Shown: positions 18,276 to 27,769, numbered from the stretch's first letter. The stretch: DNA of 64,000 nucleotides from Comamonas testosteroni TK102 (GCF_000739375.1 NZ_CP006704.1:1054001-1118000), one strand, 5' to 3'. The notes: a model not told the origin generated them from the sequence alone. Numbers and translations are program-made.

Positions 18276-19391
18276 TCAGGCAAAGACGCCGGCGCTGTCC
18301 TGCATATGGGCCGATACCGTGCCCAGGTGGTGCAAGGTGTCGCCGCCCGTCATCTCCATTTGCGTCAGACGCTTGAAATAGTGGCTGCCCACATATTCGT
18401 CCGTCACACCGATGCCGCCATGCAGCTGCACGGCCTGCTGGCCCACATACCGCATGGACTGACCCAACTGCACCTTGGCGCGGGCGATGGCGACATGGCG
18501 CTCCTCGGCAGGCGCCACCAGCTTGAGCGTGCCGTAGTAGCTCATGGAGCGTGCCAGCTCCAGCTGCATCTTCATGTCGGCCACGCGGTGGCGCAGGGCC
18601 TGGAAGCTGGAGATCACCACGCCGAACTGCTTGCGCTGATTCATGTACTCGGTGGTGAGCTTGAGCGTCTGTTCCATCACGCCCACACCTTCGGCGCACA
18701 GCGCGGCATTGGCCACATCCTGCGCCAGGGTGAGGGCCGCCACGCCGTTGGTGGTGATCAGGGTGGCCGATGCGGCATGGCAGACCAGGTCGGCCGCGCG
18801 TCCTTCGTCCTGGGTGGCATAGGGTTTGCTGCTCACGCCCTCGCGGCCGTTCTCGACGAGGAAGAGCGCAATCTTGCCGTCGAGCTGGGCCGGCACGATG
18901 AAGGCGTCGGCCTGGTCGCCTGCAGGAACAATGTTTTTCCTAGCATCTACCGTATAGCCATCGCCGGATTTAGACGCCTTTGCCGCGCAAACATCAATCT
19001 GGTAGCGCGCCTTGCGCTCCTGCGATGCGAGCACCACCAGCTTTTCACCGCTGGCGATACGGGGCAGCCAGGCTTGCTTGACGGCCTCGTCACCAAACTG
19101 GCCGAGCAGGGCGGAGGCCACAAAAGCCTGGGTCAGCGGCTCCACCACCAGGCCGCGGCCCAGCTCCTCCATGACCACCATCACATCGACTGCACCCTGG
19201 CCCAGGCCGCCATATTGCTCGGGCACCGTGAGGGCCGTCAGGCCCAGCTCGGCCAGCTCGTTCCAGACCTCGCGCGAGAAACCGCCCTGCTTGGCAATGC
19301 TCTGGCGGCGCTCGAAGGTATAGCCCTTGTCCACCCAGCGGGCGACGGCATCGCGCAGTTGCTGCTGGTCGTCGGAAAAATCGAAATCCAT
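18276..19391 (-). CDS. acyl-CoA dehydrogenase, PimD-like small subunit
   Basis: A 371-residue flavoprotein of the acyl-CoA dehydrogenase family, counted from the ATG at 19391 behind AGGAGA. The N-terminal DFSDDQQQLRDAVARWVDKG, the VPEQYGGLGQG segment and the C-terminal QLHGGIGVTDEY segment match the small subunit of pimeloyl-CoA dehydrogenase (PimD) and related proteins. It follows the large subunit gene on the same strand (131-bp gap), so the two probably form a heteromeric enzyme for an acyl-CoA of unknown type. No thiolase, hydratase or ligase gene is adjacent. Confidence 0.85.
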   Translation of the reverse strand: MDFDFSDDQQQLRDAVARWVDKGYTFERRQSIAKQGGFSREVWNELAELGLTALTVPEQYGGLGQGAVDVMVVMEELGRGLVVEPLTQAFVASALLGQFGDEAVKQAWLPRIASGEKLVVLASQERKARYQIDVCAAKASKSGDGYTVDARKNIVPAGDQADAFIVPAQLDGKIALFLVENGREGVSSKPYATQDEGRAADLVCHAASATLITTNGVAALTLAQDVANAALCAEGVGVMEQTLKLTTEYMNQRKQFGVVISSFQALRHRVADMKMQLELARSMSYYGTLKLVAPAEERHVAIARAKVQLGQSMRYVGQQAVQLHGGIGVTDEYVGSHYFKRLTQMEMTGGDTLHHLGTVSAHMQDSAGVFA

Positions 19392-19460
19392 ATTTGTCTC
19401 CTGCCACCGGGCCGCGATTGGCGCGAAGCGCCAAACCAGCCCAGCGAAGCTCAATCTAGA

Positions 19461-19479
19461 GCCCCCTCCCGGAGGGGGC
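19461..19479. repeat. GC-rich palindrome between the acyl-CoA dehydrogenase genes
   Basis: GCCCCCTCC-C-GGAGGGGGC is a perfect 9-bp inverted repeat with one central base. GC-rich palindromes of this kind are, from memory, common between genes in Comamonadaceae. With no T run it is unlikely to be a classical terminator, but it could trim mRNA ends or reduce expression of the downstream small subunit. Confidence 0.5.
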
Positions 19480-19522
19480 ACGGGGGAGTAGTCCTGTTTC
19501 GCAAGGCGAAGACGGTTCCTGG

Positions 19523-20704
19523 CTAGCCAAGAACCGTCTGCGCGACGATGTTTCGCTGCACCTCGTTGGAGCCGCCATAGATGGTGGTCTTGCGCATATT
19601 GAAGTAGGTCGCGGCCAGCGGCGCATTGCCCAGCACGTCGCCAGGAAAATCGCCCTGGTAGCCGGCTTCCATGGCTTCCTGGATATAGGGCAGGGCATAA
19701 GGGCCGGCGGCCAGCATCATCAGCTCGGAGTAGCGTTGCTGAATCTCGCTGCCCTTGATCTTGAGCAGGCCGGCAATGTCCAGCGGGTTCTTGCCCGATT
19801 TCATGGCCGACAGCACGCGCAGCACCAGCATTTCCAGCGCGATCACATCGATCTCCAGCAGGGCGATCTGATCACGGAAGCGCTGGTCTTCCCACACGCC
19901 TTCGGTCTTGGCGATGCGCTTGAGGCGCTCCAGCTCGCGCTTGGCACGGTTCACATCCGCGATGTTCGTGCGCTCGTGGCTGAGCAGGTGCTTGGCATAG
20001 GTCCAGCCCTTGTTTTCCTCGCCGATCAGCTGGTCGGCAGGCACTTCCACATTGTCGAAAAAGACCTCGTTGACCTCGTGCGAGCCGTCCAGCAGCTTGA
20101 TGGGGCGCACGGTCACGCCAGGCGACTTCATGTCGACCAGCAGGAAGCTGATGCCGGTCTGGGGCTTGCCCTCGTTGCTGGTGCGCACCAGGCAGAAGAT
20201 CCACTCGCCGTACTGGCCCAGTGTCGTCCAGGTCTTCTGGCCGTTGACGATGTATTTGTCACCCACGCGCTCTGCGCGGGTCTTGACGCTGGCCAGGTCC
20301 GAACCCGAACCTGGTTCGGAATAGCCCTGGCTCCACCAGACTTCGCCACTGGCGATGCCGGGCAGAAAGCGCCGATGCTGCTCCGGTGTGCCATAGGCCA
20401 TGATCACCGGCGCCACCATCACGGGGCCGAAGGGCACGATGCGCGGCGTGCCGGCGAGTGCGCATTCTTCCTCGAACAGATGCTTCTGTACGGCGCTCCA
20501 GCCGGGGCCACCGAATTCCTTGGGCCAGCCGTAGCCGAGCCAGCCTTTCTTGCCCAGAATCTTTGCCCAGCGCTGCATGTCGTCGCGCGTCAGGTGCAGA
20601 TCGTTGCGCACCTTGTGCGCAATATCCTCGGGCAGATTTGCCCGCACCCAGCTGCGGATCTCTTCGCGAAAAGCCTGTTCTTCGGGGGTGAATGCCAAGT
20701 CCAT
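19523..20704 (-). CDS. acyl-CoA dehydrogenase, PimC-like large subunit
   Basis: A 393-residue flavoprotein from the ATG at 20704 (preceded by AGGAGA). The N-terminal MDLAFTPEEQAFREEIRSW, the QGYSEPGSGSDLASVKTRAE segment and the C-terminal YGGSNEVQRNIVA segment are typical of the PimC-type large subunit. The YEG glutamate used as base in short/medium-chain enzymes is Gly here, but a Glu in SHERTNIA sits where isovaleryl-/long-chain enzymes keep theirs. It precedes the PimD-like gene and is expected to work with it. Confidence 0.86.
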   Translation of the reverse strand: MDLAFTPEEQAFREEIRSWVRANLPEDIAHKVRNDLHLTRDDMQRWAKILGKKGWLGYGWPKEFGGPGWSAVQKHLFEEECALAGTPRIVPFGPVMVAPVIMAYGTPEQHRRFLPGIASGEVWWSQGYSEPGSGSDLASVKTRAERVGDKYIVNGQKTWTTLGQYGEWIFCLVRTSNEGKPQTGISFLLVDMKSPGVTVRPIKLLDGSHEVNEVFFDNVEVPADQLIGEENKGWTYAKHLLSHERTNIADVNRAKRELERLKRIAKTEGVWEDQRFRDQIALLEIDVIALEMLVLRVLSAMKSGKNPLDIAGLLKIKGSEIQQRYSELMMLAAGPYALPYIQEAMEAGYQGDFPGDVLGNAPLAATYFNMRKTTIYGGSNEVQRNIVAQTVLG

Positions 20705-20890
20705 GCGTTGTCTCCTGCAAATGCTGGAGATTTGTAGCACGCACGTTCTTTTTCTGGCTGTCCGGGTTGCGACAAATGGTGGGAAACCCCAGGGATGAGC
20801 ATCCCCTGAGCAGGCTGCGCCTGCCTGCCTTCCCTTGCTTGGCGTGCGCCAGTTTGGGCATTGGCGGGTCGTTTGTAATGAAACAGGCCG

Positions 20891-20923
20891 CCAGCGCTTA
20901 TTGGATAAACGCTGGCAGCTATC
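20891..20923. repeat. intergenic repeat with CCAGCG/CGCTGG inverted ends
   Basis: CCAGCG (20891-20896) and CGCTGG (20910-20915) are inverted, followed by CAGCTATC. This is the fullest form in the window of the AGCGCT...GCTGGCAGCTAT repeat family. It lies just downstream of the yceH stop, where it might act as an RNA hairpin. Confidence 0.6.
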
Positions 20924-20938
20924 AGTTTCTGTCTGGAT

Positions 20939-21625
20939 CTATTCAGCCTGGGCTGCAGGCGGTTCCACGCCCAGCGATTCGCACAGCATCTGCACGGTGG
21001 CGCGCAGCTGGGCGACTTCGGTTTCGAGCGCATCCACTCGCTGCTGCAGGGCCGATGCATTGCCGCCCGTGCTGGCGCTGCTGGTGCTTGCCAGGGCGTT
21101 GACATCCACCGGGCCGCAAAGCAGGTGGGCCCAGCGCTGTTCACGGGCACCGGGAGCGCGCGGCAGCTGCACGACCAGCGGACCGCCTTTTTCCTCGCTG
21201 CGTTCGCGCAGTTCGTCAAGAAAGGCTTCGACCGAGGAAATGTCGGCAAAGCGGTGCCAGCGCTCGGAGTTGATGCGCAGCTCGCCAGCGGTCTGAGGGC
21301 CGCGCAGCATCAGCAGGGACAGCAGTACGGCGGACTGGTCGGGTACGCCAATGCCGCGCGGGAAGTTGTGCTCCCAGCGCGTGGAGCGCACGCTGCTGAT
21401 CTGCACCGAAAGGGTCTTGAGGCGCAGGCTGTCCAGTGCCTCCTGGGCTTCACCCTCGCTGACCTCCATCACCGGGTCGCGGCTGGACTTCTGGTTGCAG
21501 CCCGTGACCAGGCTGTTGAGCGTGAGCGGATAGCTGTCGGGCACGGTGCGGGCCTTTTCCATCAGCGTGGCCAGAACGCGGGCTTCGATGGCGCTCAAAG
21601 GGGTGTTGCGTGGGTCAAACGGCAT
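20939..21625 (-). CDS. YceH family protein (DUF480)
   Basis: A 228-residue protein built of two winged-helix domains. The N-terminal [20 protein letters not shown] and [20 protein letters not shown] segments are the DUF480 signature. The last 40 residues are a coiled-coil-like stretch ([20 protein letters not shown]). Function is not known; the fold suggests nucleic acid binding. It is divergent from purN. Confidence 0.93.
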   Translation of the reverse strand: MPFDPRNTPLSAIEARVLATLMEKARTVPDSYPLTLNSLVTGCNQKSSRDPVMEVSEGEAQEALDSLRLKTLSVQISSVRSTRWEHNFPRGIGVPDQSAVLLSLLMLRGPQTAGELRINSERWHRFADISSVEAFLDELRERSEEKGGPLVVQLPRAPGAREQRWAHLLCGPVDVNALASTSSASTGGNASALQQRVDALETEVAQLRATVQMLCESLGVEPPAAQAE

Positions 21626-21711
21626 GGGATCTCCTCGAAAGTCTTAGGGCAGCGCACAGGAACTGGTGCAAACCCGATAGGGTTTGTCCGTCAATGCGAC
21701 AATCGCCGCCC

Positions 21712-22290
21712 ATGAAAAACATCGTGATCCTCATCTCGGGCGGCGGCTCGAACATGGCTGCCATTGTGCGTGCATCCCAGCAGCAGAACTGGGCAAAGCA
21801 GTACAACGCCCGCGTAAGCGCCGTGGTGAGCAACAAGGCCGATGCCCAAGGTCTGGTGTTCGCGCGGGACAACGGCATCGCCACCGAGGTGCTGGATCAC
21901 AGGCAGTTCGACAGCCGCGAGGCCTTTGATGCCGAGCTGGCGCAGGTCATCGACCGCCATGCGCCCGATCTGGTGGTGCTGGCCGGTTTCATGCGTATTC
22001 TCACGCCGGGCTTTGTTGCGCACTATGAGGGCCGGCTGATCAACATCCATCCCTCGCTGCTGCCGGCCTTCACCGGTCTGCACACCCATCAGCGTGCCAT
22101 CGATGCGGGCTGCAAGTTTGCGGGCTGCACCGTGCATCGCGTGACGGCCGAGCTCGATGTGGGACCGATTCTGGAGCAGGCCGTGGTGCCCGTGCTGCAG
22201 GGGGACACCGCCGAGCTGCTCGCCGCGCGCGTGCTGGAGCAGGAGCACATCATCTATCCGCAGGCCGTGCTCAATCTGATCAAGGGCTGA
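21712..22290 (+). CDS. purN: phosphoribosylglycinamide formyltransferase
   Basis: A 192-residue cytoplasmic enzyme of de novo purine synthesis that transfers the formyl group of 10-formyl-THF to GAR. The N-terminal ISGGGSNMAAI binds the substrate; the catalytic Asn-His-Asp set is visible in NIHPSLLPAF and in TAELDVGPI. I chose the ATG at 21712 because MKNIVILISGGGSN is the usual N-terminus; the frame remains open upstream. Confidence 0.96.
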   Translation: MKNIVILISGGGSNMAAIVRASQQQNWAKQYNARVSAVVSNKADAQGLVFARDNGIATEVLDHRQFDSREAFDAELAQVIDRHAPDLVVLAGFMRILTPGFVAHYEGRLINIHPSLLPAFTGLHTHQRAIDAGCKFAGCTVHRVTAELDVGPILEQAVVPVLQGDTAELLAARVLEQEHIIYPQAVLNLIKG

Positions 22291-22542
22291 TTCAGATTTG
22301 CTTGATGAGCAACGAGTCTCAGCCGATCTGAGAGGCGGAGGTGCCAAGGCCTCTTCGCACTACTGCCCAGTGCCCAAATCCCGCGCCAACTCAGGCAAAG
22401 ACAAGCCGTGTTGAAACTGGATTCGGTCATGGGCATGGCGATAGCTCACGACTGCAGATATGCACGGCATCTTCCTAGGACTCTCACTCGTCTAGGAGTT
22501 CAGCTGGAGTTATCTGAAACACATTGCTGATCAAGCAGATTT

Positions 22543-22560
22543 GATAGCTGCTATCGCTTT
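22543..22560. repeat. GATAGCTGCTATCGCTTT intergenic repeat
   Basis: A diverged member of the GCAGCTAT/AGCGCT family in the 294-bp gap between purN and the DUF1653 gene. A further partial copy (AGCTGTCAGCGCTTG) lies at 22860-22874 on the other side of that gene. The remainder of the gap 22291-22542 shows no gene or clear signal. Confidence 0.45.
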
Positions 22561-22584
22561 ATAGCTAAGCAATTGGGTCTGTTT

Positions 22585-22842
22585 TTATGCTGTTTTTTGC
22601 AGCTCGGCAGGCAGGCGGCGAAAGCGTGGCTGCTCCACGCCGTCGATCACCACCGTCTCGTTGAACATGGCCGCGGGGCGCACCCACAGGCCATGCTCGC
22701 CATAGAGCGCGCGGTAAAGCGTCATGGGCTCCAGCGTCTCGCTGTGGCGCACGGTGGCTATGACTTCATAGCGCATGCCTTTGTAGTGTTCGTAGAGACC
22801 GGGCTCGGTGGTGATGAGTGCAGGCAGATCGTGGTCGGACAT
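22585..22842 (-). CDS. DUF1653 domain-containing protein
   Basis: An 85-residue protein that is almost entirely one DUF1653 domain, with the family segments PGLYEHYKGMRYEVIATVRHSE (centre of the domain, broken here after HYKG) and LYGEHGLWVRPAAMFNETV. The function of the family is unknown. It stands alone between repeat-bearing gaps and is divergent from the rsmB-like gene. Confidence 0.9.
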   Translation of the reverse strand: MSDHDLPALITTEPGLYEHYKGMRYEVIATVRHSETLEPMTLYRALYGEHGLWVRPAAMFNETVVIDGVEQPRFRRLPAELQKTA

Positions 22843-22982
22843 GATGCTTTAAAAAGATGAGCTGTCAGCGCTTGAAGGAAAAGGGCTGGAGCCTGTTTTT
22901 ACTATGAATCGCTTGGAGCAGGCCGGCGTCATAGATTTCTGGTGCCAGCCAGGGCCAGGGCGAGAGTGGGACAATTGCGCCC

Positions 22983-24314
22983 ATGCATCCCAAAGCCCTT
23001 CTCGACGCTTGCTCTGAACTCGTCAAGCGTGCCCTGACATTTGAACACCCGGCCGATGCCGTGGTGTCCCGCTTTTTCCGCGAAAACCGCTATCTGGGCC
23101 CGCGCGAGCGCGCCACCCTGGCTGAAACCGTCTACACCGTGCTGCGCAAGAAGCTGCTGTTCGAAGCACTCGCGCATTCGGGCAGCGGCGCACGCGAGCG
23201 GCGGCTGGCCATTCTGGGCTTTGCCGCCGTGCTGCGCGAGCAGGCCAAGAAGGAAGGCAAGGTCAAGAACAAGGACGGCCAGGACAGTGAGACCTTTATC
23301 AAGGCCGCGCTGACGCCCCAGGAACTCAAGTGGCTGGCTGCCTGCGACGGCGTCAAGCCTGAAGAGCTGATGGAGGCGCACCGCCACAATCTGCCCGAAT
23401 GGCTGGTCGAGCCGCTCAAGGCCCAGCTGGGCGATGAGTTCTGGACACTGGCTGCCAGCATGGAGCAGGCCGCTGCGCTGGATCTGCGCGTCAACACGCT
23501 CAACGACAAGCGCTCCGATCTGCGCAAGGAACTGGAAAAGGCCGGCATCAAGGCCGAGCCCACTCCGTTCTCGCCCATCGGTCTGCGTGTGGACGGCAAG
23601 CCCGCCCTGGCCAAGCTCGATGCCTTCAACCGCGGTGCCATCGAGGTGCAGGACGAAGGCTCGCAGCTGCTGGCCCTGATGCTGGATGCCAAGCGCGGCG
23701 AAATGGTGGTGGACTTTTGCGCTGGTGCCGGCGGCAAGACCCTGGCCATTGGCGCGGCCATGCGCAATACCGGTCGTCTGTATGCCTTCGACGTCTCGGG
23801 CCATCGCCTCGATGCGCTCAAGCCGCGTCTGGCGCGCTCGGGTCTGTCCAATGTGCACCCTGCCGCGATTGCCCACGAGCGCGACGAGCGCGTCAAGCGC
23901 CTGGCCGGCAAGATCGACCGCGTGCTGGTCGATGCTCCCTGCTCGGGCCTGGGTACGCTGCGCCGCAACCCCGACCTCAAGTGGCGCCAGAGCGTCAAGG
24001 CCGTGCAGGAGCTGACGCAGAAACAGGCAGCCATCCTCGAAAGCAGCGCCCGTTTGGTCAAGGCCGGCGGCCGCCTGATCTATGCCACCTGCTCCATCCT
24101 GCCGCAGGAGAACGAAGCCATTGCCGAAGCCTTTAGCGCCGCTCACCCAGAGTTTGTTCCGCTGGACGCGGGCGAGGTGCTGGAGCAGCTCAAGATTGCC
24201 GACGGCGACAAGCTCTGCAGCGGCGGCGACGAAGGTAGGCGCTATCTGCGCCTGTGGCCGCACCAGCACGAGACTGACGGATTTTTCGCCGCTGTTTGGG
24301 TGAAAAAGGCGTAA
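22983..24314 (+). CDS. RsmB/NOP family 16S rRNA (cytosine-C5) methyltransferase
   Basis: A 443-residue SAM-dependent RNA methyltransferase. The SAM-binding motif VDFCAGAGGKTLA is near residue 243; the two cysteines of the m5C mechanism are in DAPCSGLG and YATCSILPQENE. An N-terminal NusB-like helical region precedes the catalytic domain, as in RsmB. The substrate is probably 16S rRNA C967, though related RsmF-like enzymes cannot be excluded. The gene is followed about 120 bp later by a desaturase gene. Confidence 0.9.
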   Translation: MHPKALLDACSELVKRALTFEHPADAVVSRFFRENRYLGPRERATLAETVYTVLRKKLLFEALAHSGSGARERRLAILGFAAVLREQAKKEGKVKNKDGQDSETFIKAALTPQELKWLAACDGVKPEELMEAHRHNLPEWLVEPLKAQLGDEFWTLAASMEQAAALDLRVNTLNDKRSDLRKELEKAGIKAEPTPFSPIGLRVDGKPALAKLDAFNRGAIEVQDEGSQLLALMLDAKRGEMVVDFCAGAGGKTLAIGAAMRNTGRLYAFDVSGHRLDALKPRLARSGLSNVHPAAIAHERDERVKRLAGKIDRVLVDAPCSGLGTLRRNPDLKWRQSVKAVQELTQKQAAILESSARLVKAGGRLIYATCSILPQENEAIAEAFSAAHPEFVPLDAGEVLEQLKIADGDKLCSGGDEGRRYLRLWPHQHETDGFFAAVWVKKA

Positions 24315-24437
24315 CTTCGGTGCAAATCCGGTATCTGCTGCCGGGAAATCGGCAGCAGATCGGTCGGCGTCTCGCCTAAAATGGCACGACCGTTCTTATC
24401 GGGTGAGCGCGGTTTTTTGCCAAAGGCTTTGTTATTT

Positions 24438-25658
24438 ATGTCGCTGGATATAGCCTCTATCGGGAATGCCGTCGTGGACTGGATGGCCAATGGCCTGTGG
24501 GATCTGTCGTGGTGGCAGCTGCTGCTCTACACCCTGATCACCACCCATTTCACGATTGCGGGTGTCACGATCTTTCTGCACCGCAGCCAGGCGCACCGGG
24601 CGCTGGATCTGGGGCCTGTTCCCTCGCATTTCTTCCGCTTCTGGCTCTGGCTGGGCACGGGCATGGTGACCAAGGAGTGGGTGGCCATCCACCGCAAGCA
24701 CCACGCCAAGTGCGAGACCGCAGATGACCCGCACAGCCCGCAGACGCGCGGTCTGGCCAAGGTGATGCGCGAAGGTGCCGAACTCTACCGAGCCGAGGCC
24801 AGGAACGAGGAAACGCTCAGGAAATACGGTCACGGCACGCCTGACGACTGGATGGAGCGCAATATCTATCGCCATTCGGTGATGGGCCCTTCGCTGATGC
24901 TCATCCTCAATGTGGCGCTGTTCGGCGCGATCGGCCTGTCGATCTGGGCCGTACAGATGGTCTGGATTCCATTCTGGGCGGCGGGCGTGGTCAACGGTGT
25001 GGGGCATTTCTGGGGCTATCGCAACTATGAGGCGACGGATGCCTCCACCAATCTGGTGCCCTGGGGCATCATCATCGGCGGCGAAGAGCTGCACAACAAC
25101 CACCATACCTTCCCCACTTCGGCCAAGTTCTCCGTCAAGCCCTACGAGTTCGATATCGGCTGGGTCTATATCAGCCTCATGCAGAAGCTGGGCTGGGCCA
25201 AGGTCAAGAAGACCCTGCCGCGCCTGCGCATGGGTGCCGTCAAGCCCGTGGCTGACGAGCTGACGCTGGAAGCCATCATTGCCAATCGCTACGAGGTCAT
25301 GGCCCGTTATGCGCGCGGCGTGCGTACGGCGGTTCAGCATGAGCTGGATCTGCTCAAGCAGCGGCAGGCGCAGAAGTCGGATGTTTCGTTGCTCAAGGGC
25401 GTGCAGCGCTGGCTGCACCGCGATGCCGACAAGGTGCCCGAGCGTGCCCAGGGCCAGTTGGCGCAGGCGCGTGCTGCGCACCCGGTGATTGACCAGATGC
25501 TGGTCATGCGCGAAGAGCTGCGTCAGCTGTGGCTCAATACCAGCCTGAGCCGCGAGCAGCTGACCGGCCAGTTGCAGGCCTGGTGCCAGCGCGCCGAAGC
25601 CAGCGGCATTGCGGCACTCAAGGACTTTTCCGTCAAGCTGCGCGCTGCCCACGTCTGA
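24438..25658 (+). CDS. fatty acid desaturase (acyl-CoA/DesC delta-9 type)
   Basis: A 406-residue membrane di-iron desaturase from the ATG at 24438. The three histidine boxes are present: HRSQAHR, HRKHHA and HNNHH. Hydrophobic helices flank them at about residues 20-45 and 155-195. After about residue 265 there is an unusually long helical C-terminal region (about 140 residues) with no His boxes. The enzyme likely introduces a double bond into saturated acyl chains and so adjusts membrane fluidity. Confidence 0.92.
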   Translation: MSLDIASIGNAVVDWMANGLWDLSWWQLLLYTLITTHFTIAGVTIFLHRSQAHRALDLGPVPSHFFRFWLWLGTGMVTKEWVAIHRKHHAKCETADDPHSPQTRGLAKVMREGAELYRAEARNEETLRKYGHGTPDDWMERNIYRHSVMGPSLMLILNVALFGAIGLSIWAVQMVWIPFWAAGVVNGVGHFWGYRNYEATDASTNLVPWGIIIGGEELHNNHHTFPTSAKFSVKPYEFDIGWVYISLMQKLGWAKVKKTLPRLRMGAVKPVADELTLEAIIANRYEVMARYARGVRTAVQHELDLLKQRQAQKSDVSLLKGVQRWLHRDADKVPERAQGQLAQARAAHPVIDQMLVMREELRQLWLNTSLSREQLTGQLQAWCQRAEASGIAALKDFSVKLRAAHV

Positions 25659-26028
25659 GGCCGAGCTTGCCAAGCTGCTGCCAGATTCTGGCAAGCGCGA
25701 AGCTCAGGCCTTTTCCCTCTTCAAGCCGCCTGGCTGCCCTGTTCGGGTGGGGGCGGCTTTGCTGTGTCCGTGCCGCCGGATATTGAATCCAGGCCGCGCC
25801 CGCCGGCGCGCTCAGCTGCACCCAGGTGCGGCTGGGGCAACGCCAGCTTTGCCCGGTTTGCAGCACCATGAGCTGGCCGAAGTGATTGTCGGTAAAGCTC
25901 AGCGGCCCGATGGCCAGACGCAGCGGCCCTTGCTGGCAGAACAGTTCGCTGCCTGGCTCAAACAGCAGCGATGCGGCTTGGCCGCTGTTGAGGCTATGTG
26001 TTTTCGGGGGCAGGTCCGGCTGTGACAT
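25633..26028 (-). CDS. DUF2917-like small protein
   Basis: A 131-residue protein from the ATG at 26028. Residues about 10-85 (SLNSGQAASLLFEPGSELFC, then TWVQLSAPAGAAWIQY) resemble the beta-rich DUF2917 domain, whose function is unknown. The C-terminal 45 residues are basic and of low complexity. It is divergent from a MocR-type regulator, and the shared 198-bp gap carries three copies of a 9-mer. Its 3' end overlaps the end of the desaturase gene by 26 bp on the opposite strand. Confidence 0.6.
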   Translation of the reverse strand: MSQPDLPPKTHSLNSGQAASLLFEPGSELFCQQGPLRLAIGPLSFTDNHFGQLMVLQTGQSWRCPSRTWVQLSAPAGAAWIQYPAARTQQSRPHPNRAARRLEEGKGLSFALARIWQQLGKLGLRRGQRAA

Positions 26029-26080
26029 GGTGGCTAGAGGTCTGTGATTCAGACCCTCAAGCGTAGGCAAGCACGGCTTG

Positions 26081-26182
26081 GCAGAACAGGCACAGCAACC
26101 GTAATGTGCAGGCGTAGCAGCGCGGATTCCGGTGTATCTGTTCTGCTGTGTTTGCTGACAATCTGTATCTGTTGCAGAACAG
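26081..26182. promoter_or_regulatory. candidate MocR operator array
   Basis: GCAGAACAG occurs at 26081-26089 and 26174-26182, and its exact reverse complement CTGTTCTGC at 26138-26146. In addition GTATCTGTT is directly repeated at 26134-26142 and 26165-26173, 31 bp apart (three helical turns). Repeated motifs with such spacing are typical of MocR-family operators, and the array lies between the divergent DUF2917 and MocR genes. Confidence 0.6.
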
Positions 26183-26226
26183 GGCTTGCTGGCATGATGC
26201 CTGCCCGGCCCTGCGTTTTTGTCATC

Positions 26227-27753
26227 ATGCTGACTTCCTCCCCCTCCGAACCACAGCCTGTCGATGATGCGGCAAGCGATGTGCTGCTGCCGCTATATCA
26301 ACGGCTGGCAGCGCACTACAGTGCAGCCATAGAGCTGGGGAGCCTGAAGCCCGGGGAGCGCATGCCGTCGGTGCGCGAACTGATGGCGCGGCATGACATC
26401 AGTCTCTCGACGGCCTTGCAGGTGCTGCGCTTTCTGGAAGCGCAGGGCTGTCTGGAGGCCAGGCCCCGTGTGGGCTACTTTGTGTGCGCGACGAGAGCGG
26501 CCGATATCCCTCTGACCAGCGAGCCGGACCTGAGCCAGCCGCTGGCTCCGGGCGCACATGCGCATTTTGTGGGCATCAACGAGCATATTTCGCTGTTGCT
26601 CGAGCGCGGCCGCCAGGCCGAGGTATATATGGACATCGGCGGCTGCACGCCGCCTGCTTCCTTGTTCGATCATCACTATCTGAACAAGACTGTCACCAGG
26701 CTGCTGCGCGAGCATCCGACCCTGCTCTCGCAGGGGCGCTCACTGCTGGCCAATCAGGGCAATCACCCGCTGTTTCAGCAGACCATGGCCCGACGGGCGC
26801 TGGCCTCCGGTATCCGTGTGGCGCCTGCCGATGTGCTGGCAACCACCGGCAATTCCGAAGCGGTGAGCCTGGCGCTGGCTGCCGTCGCATCCCCCGGGGA
26901 TATGGTGGCCGTCGAGTCGCCAACCTATTACGGCCTGCTGCAGGTGGTGGAGTCCCTGCAGCTGAAAACGCTGGAGATTCCCTGCAGCCCACGCTCCGGC
27001 ATGTCCATCGAGGCGCTGGAGCTGGCCTTTCAGACCCAGCCGCGCCTGAAGGCCGTGGTGGTGGTGCCGGATCTGCAGATGCCCCTGGGCGCGCGCATGC
27101 CGGATGAGAAAAAGGCCAGACTCGTGGCCCTGTGCGCGTCCCATGGGGCGGCGCTGATCGAGGACGACTCCTACGGCCTGTTTGTCGAAGGGCCGCCGGT
27201 GAAGCCGCTCAAGGCCTGGGACAGTGTCTGCGGGCATGTGATCTATTGCCAGGCCTTCAACAAAAGTCTGGCGCCGGGCCTGCGCCAGGGCTGGATGAAT
27301 GGCGGCCAATGGCATGGCCGCATCCAGATGCTGAAATTTGCGCAAAGCCGCAATACCCAGACGTTGGGGCAACTGGTCGTGGCCGAGGTGCTGGGCTCAC
27401 CCACCCATCAGCGCAGCCTGGAAAAGCTCAGGCAGCAGCTCAAGCGACAGCGCGAGGCCATGGCCAGACTGGTGGCGCGCCATTTTCCGCTGGGCACGCG
27501 AATGAGTCTTCCAAGCGGCGGCCTGTGTCTGTGGCTGGAGTTCCCCGGGCAGATGTCCACCTCGGACTTGTTCACGGCAGCATTGGCGCGCGGCATACGC
27601 ATTGCGCCGGGCAGCATGTTCTCCAACTCCGGCAGGTATGAGCACTGCATGCGGCTGGCCTGCACCCATCCGGTCAACGAACTCATGGACAGGGCGATGC
27701 AGGATCTGGGCGCTATGGCCTGCCGGCAGCTGGGGCAGAATCCGCGCAGCTAG
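26227..27753 (+). CDS. MocR-type regulator (GntR HTH fused to PLP aminotransferase fold)
   Basis: A 508-residue protein from the ATG at 26227. Residues about 18-85 are a GntR winged helix (LKPGERMPSVRELMARHDIS), and about 120-500 are a fold-type I aminotransferase domain with an FNKSLAPGLR segment holding the PLP-binding lysine (motif context CQAFNKSLAPGLRQGW). MocR proteins are regulators that sense PLP or an amino compound, often next to the gene they control. The likely target is the divergent DUF2917 gene and its own promoter. Confidence 0.9.
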   Translation: MLTSSPSEPQPVDDAASDVLLPLYQRLAAHYSAAIELGSLKPGERMPSVRELMARHDISLSTALQVLRFLEAQGCLEARPRVGYFVCATRAADIPLTSEPDLSQPLAPGAHAHFVGINEHISLLLERGRQAEVYMDIGGCTPPASLFDHHYLNKTVTRLLREHPTLLSQGRSLLANQGNHPLFQQTMARRALASGIRVAPADVLATTGNSEAVSLALAAVASPGDMVAVESPTYYGLLQVVESLQLKTLEIPCSPRSGMSIEALELAFQTQPRLKAVVVVPDLQMPLGARMPDEKKARLVALCASHGAALIEDDSYGLFVEGPPVKPLKAWDSVCGHVIYCQAFNKSLAPGLRQGWMNGGQWHGRIQMLKFAQSRNTQTLGQLVVAEVLGSPTHQRSLEKLRQQLKRQREAMARLVARHFPLGTRMSLPSGGLCLWLEFPGQMSTSDLFTAALARGIRIAPGSMFSNSGRYEHCMRLACTHPVNELMDRAMQDLGAMACRQLGQNPRS

Positions 27754-27769
27754 CGCTGGCCGGGGTCCT

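Noticed and set aside
19523..20704. PimC-like enzyme lacking the catalytic glutamate in the YEG position
   Set aside because: Isovaleryl- and long-chain acyl-CoA dehydrogenases keep the base in another helix, and this protein has a Glu in SHERTNIA at the matching place. It is therefore probably active and not unusual.
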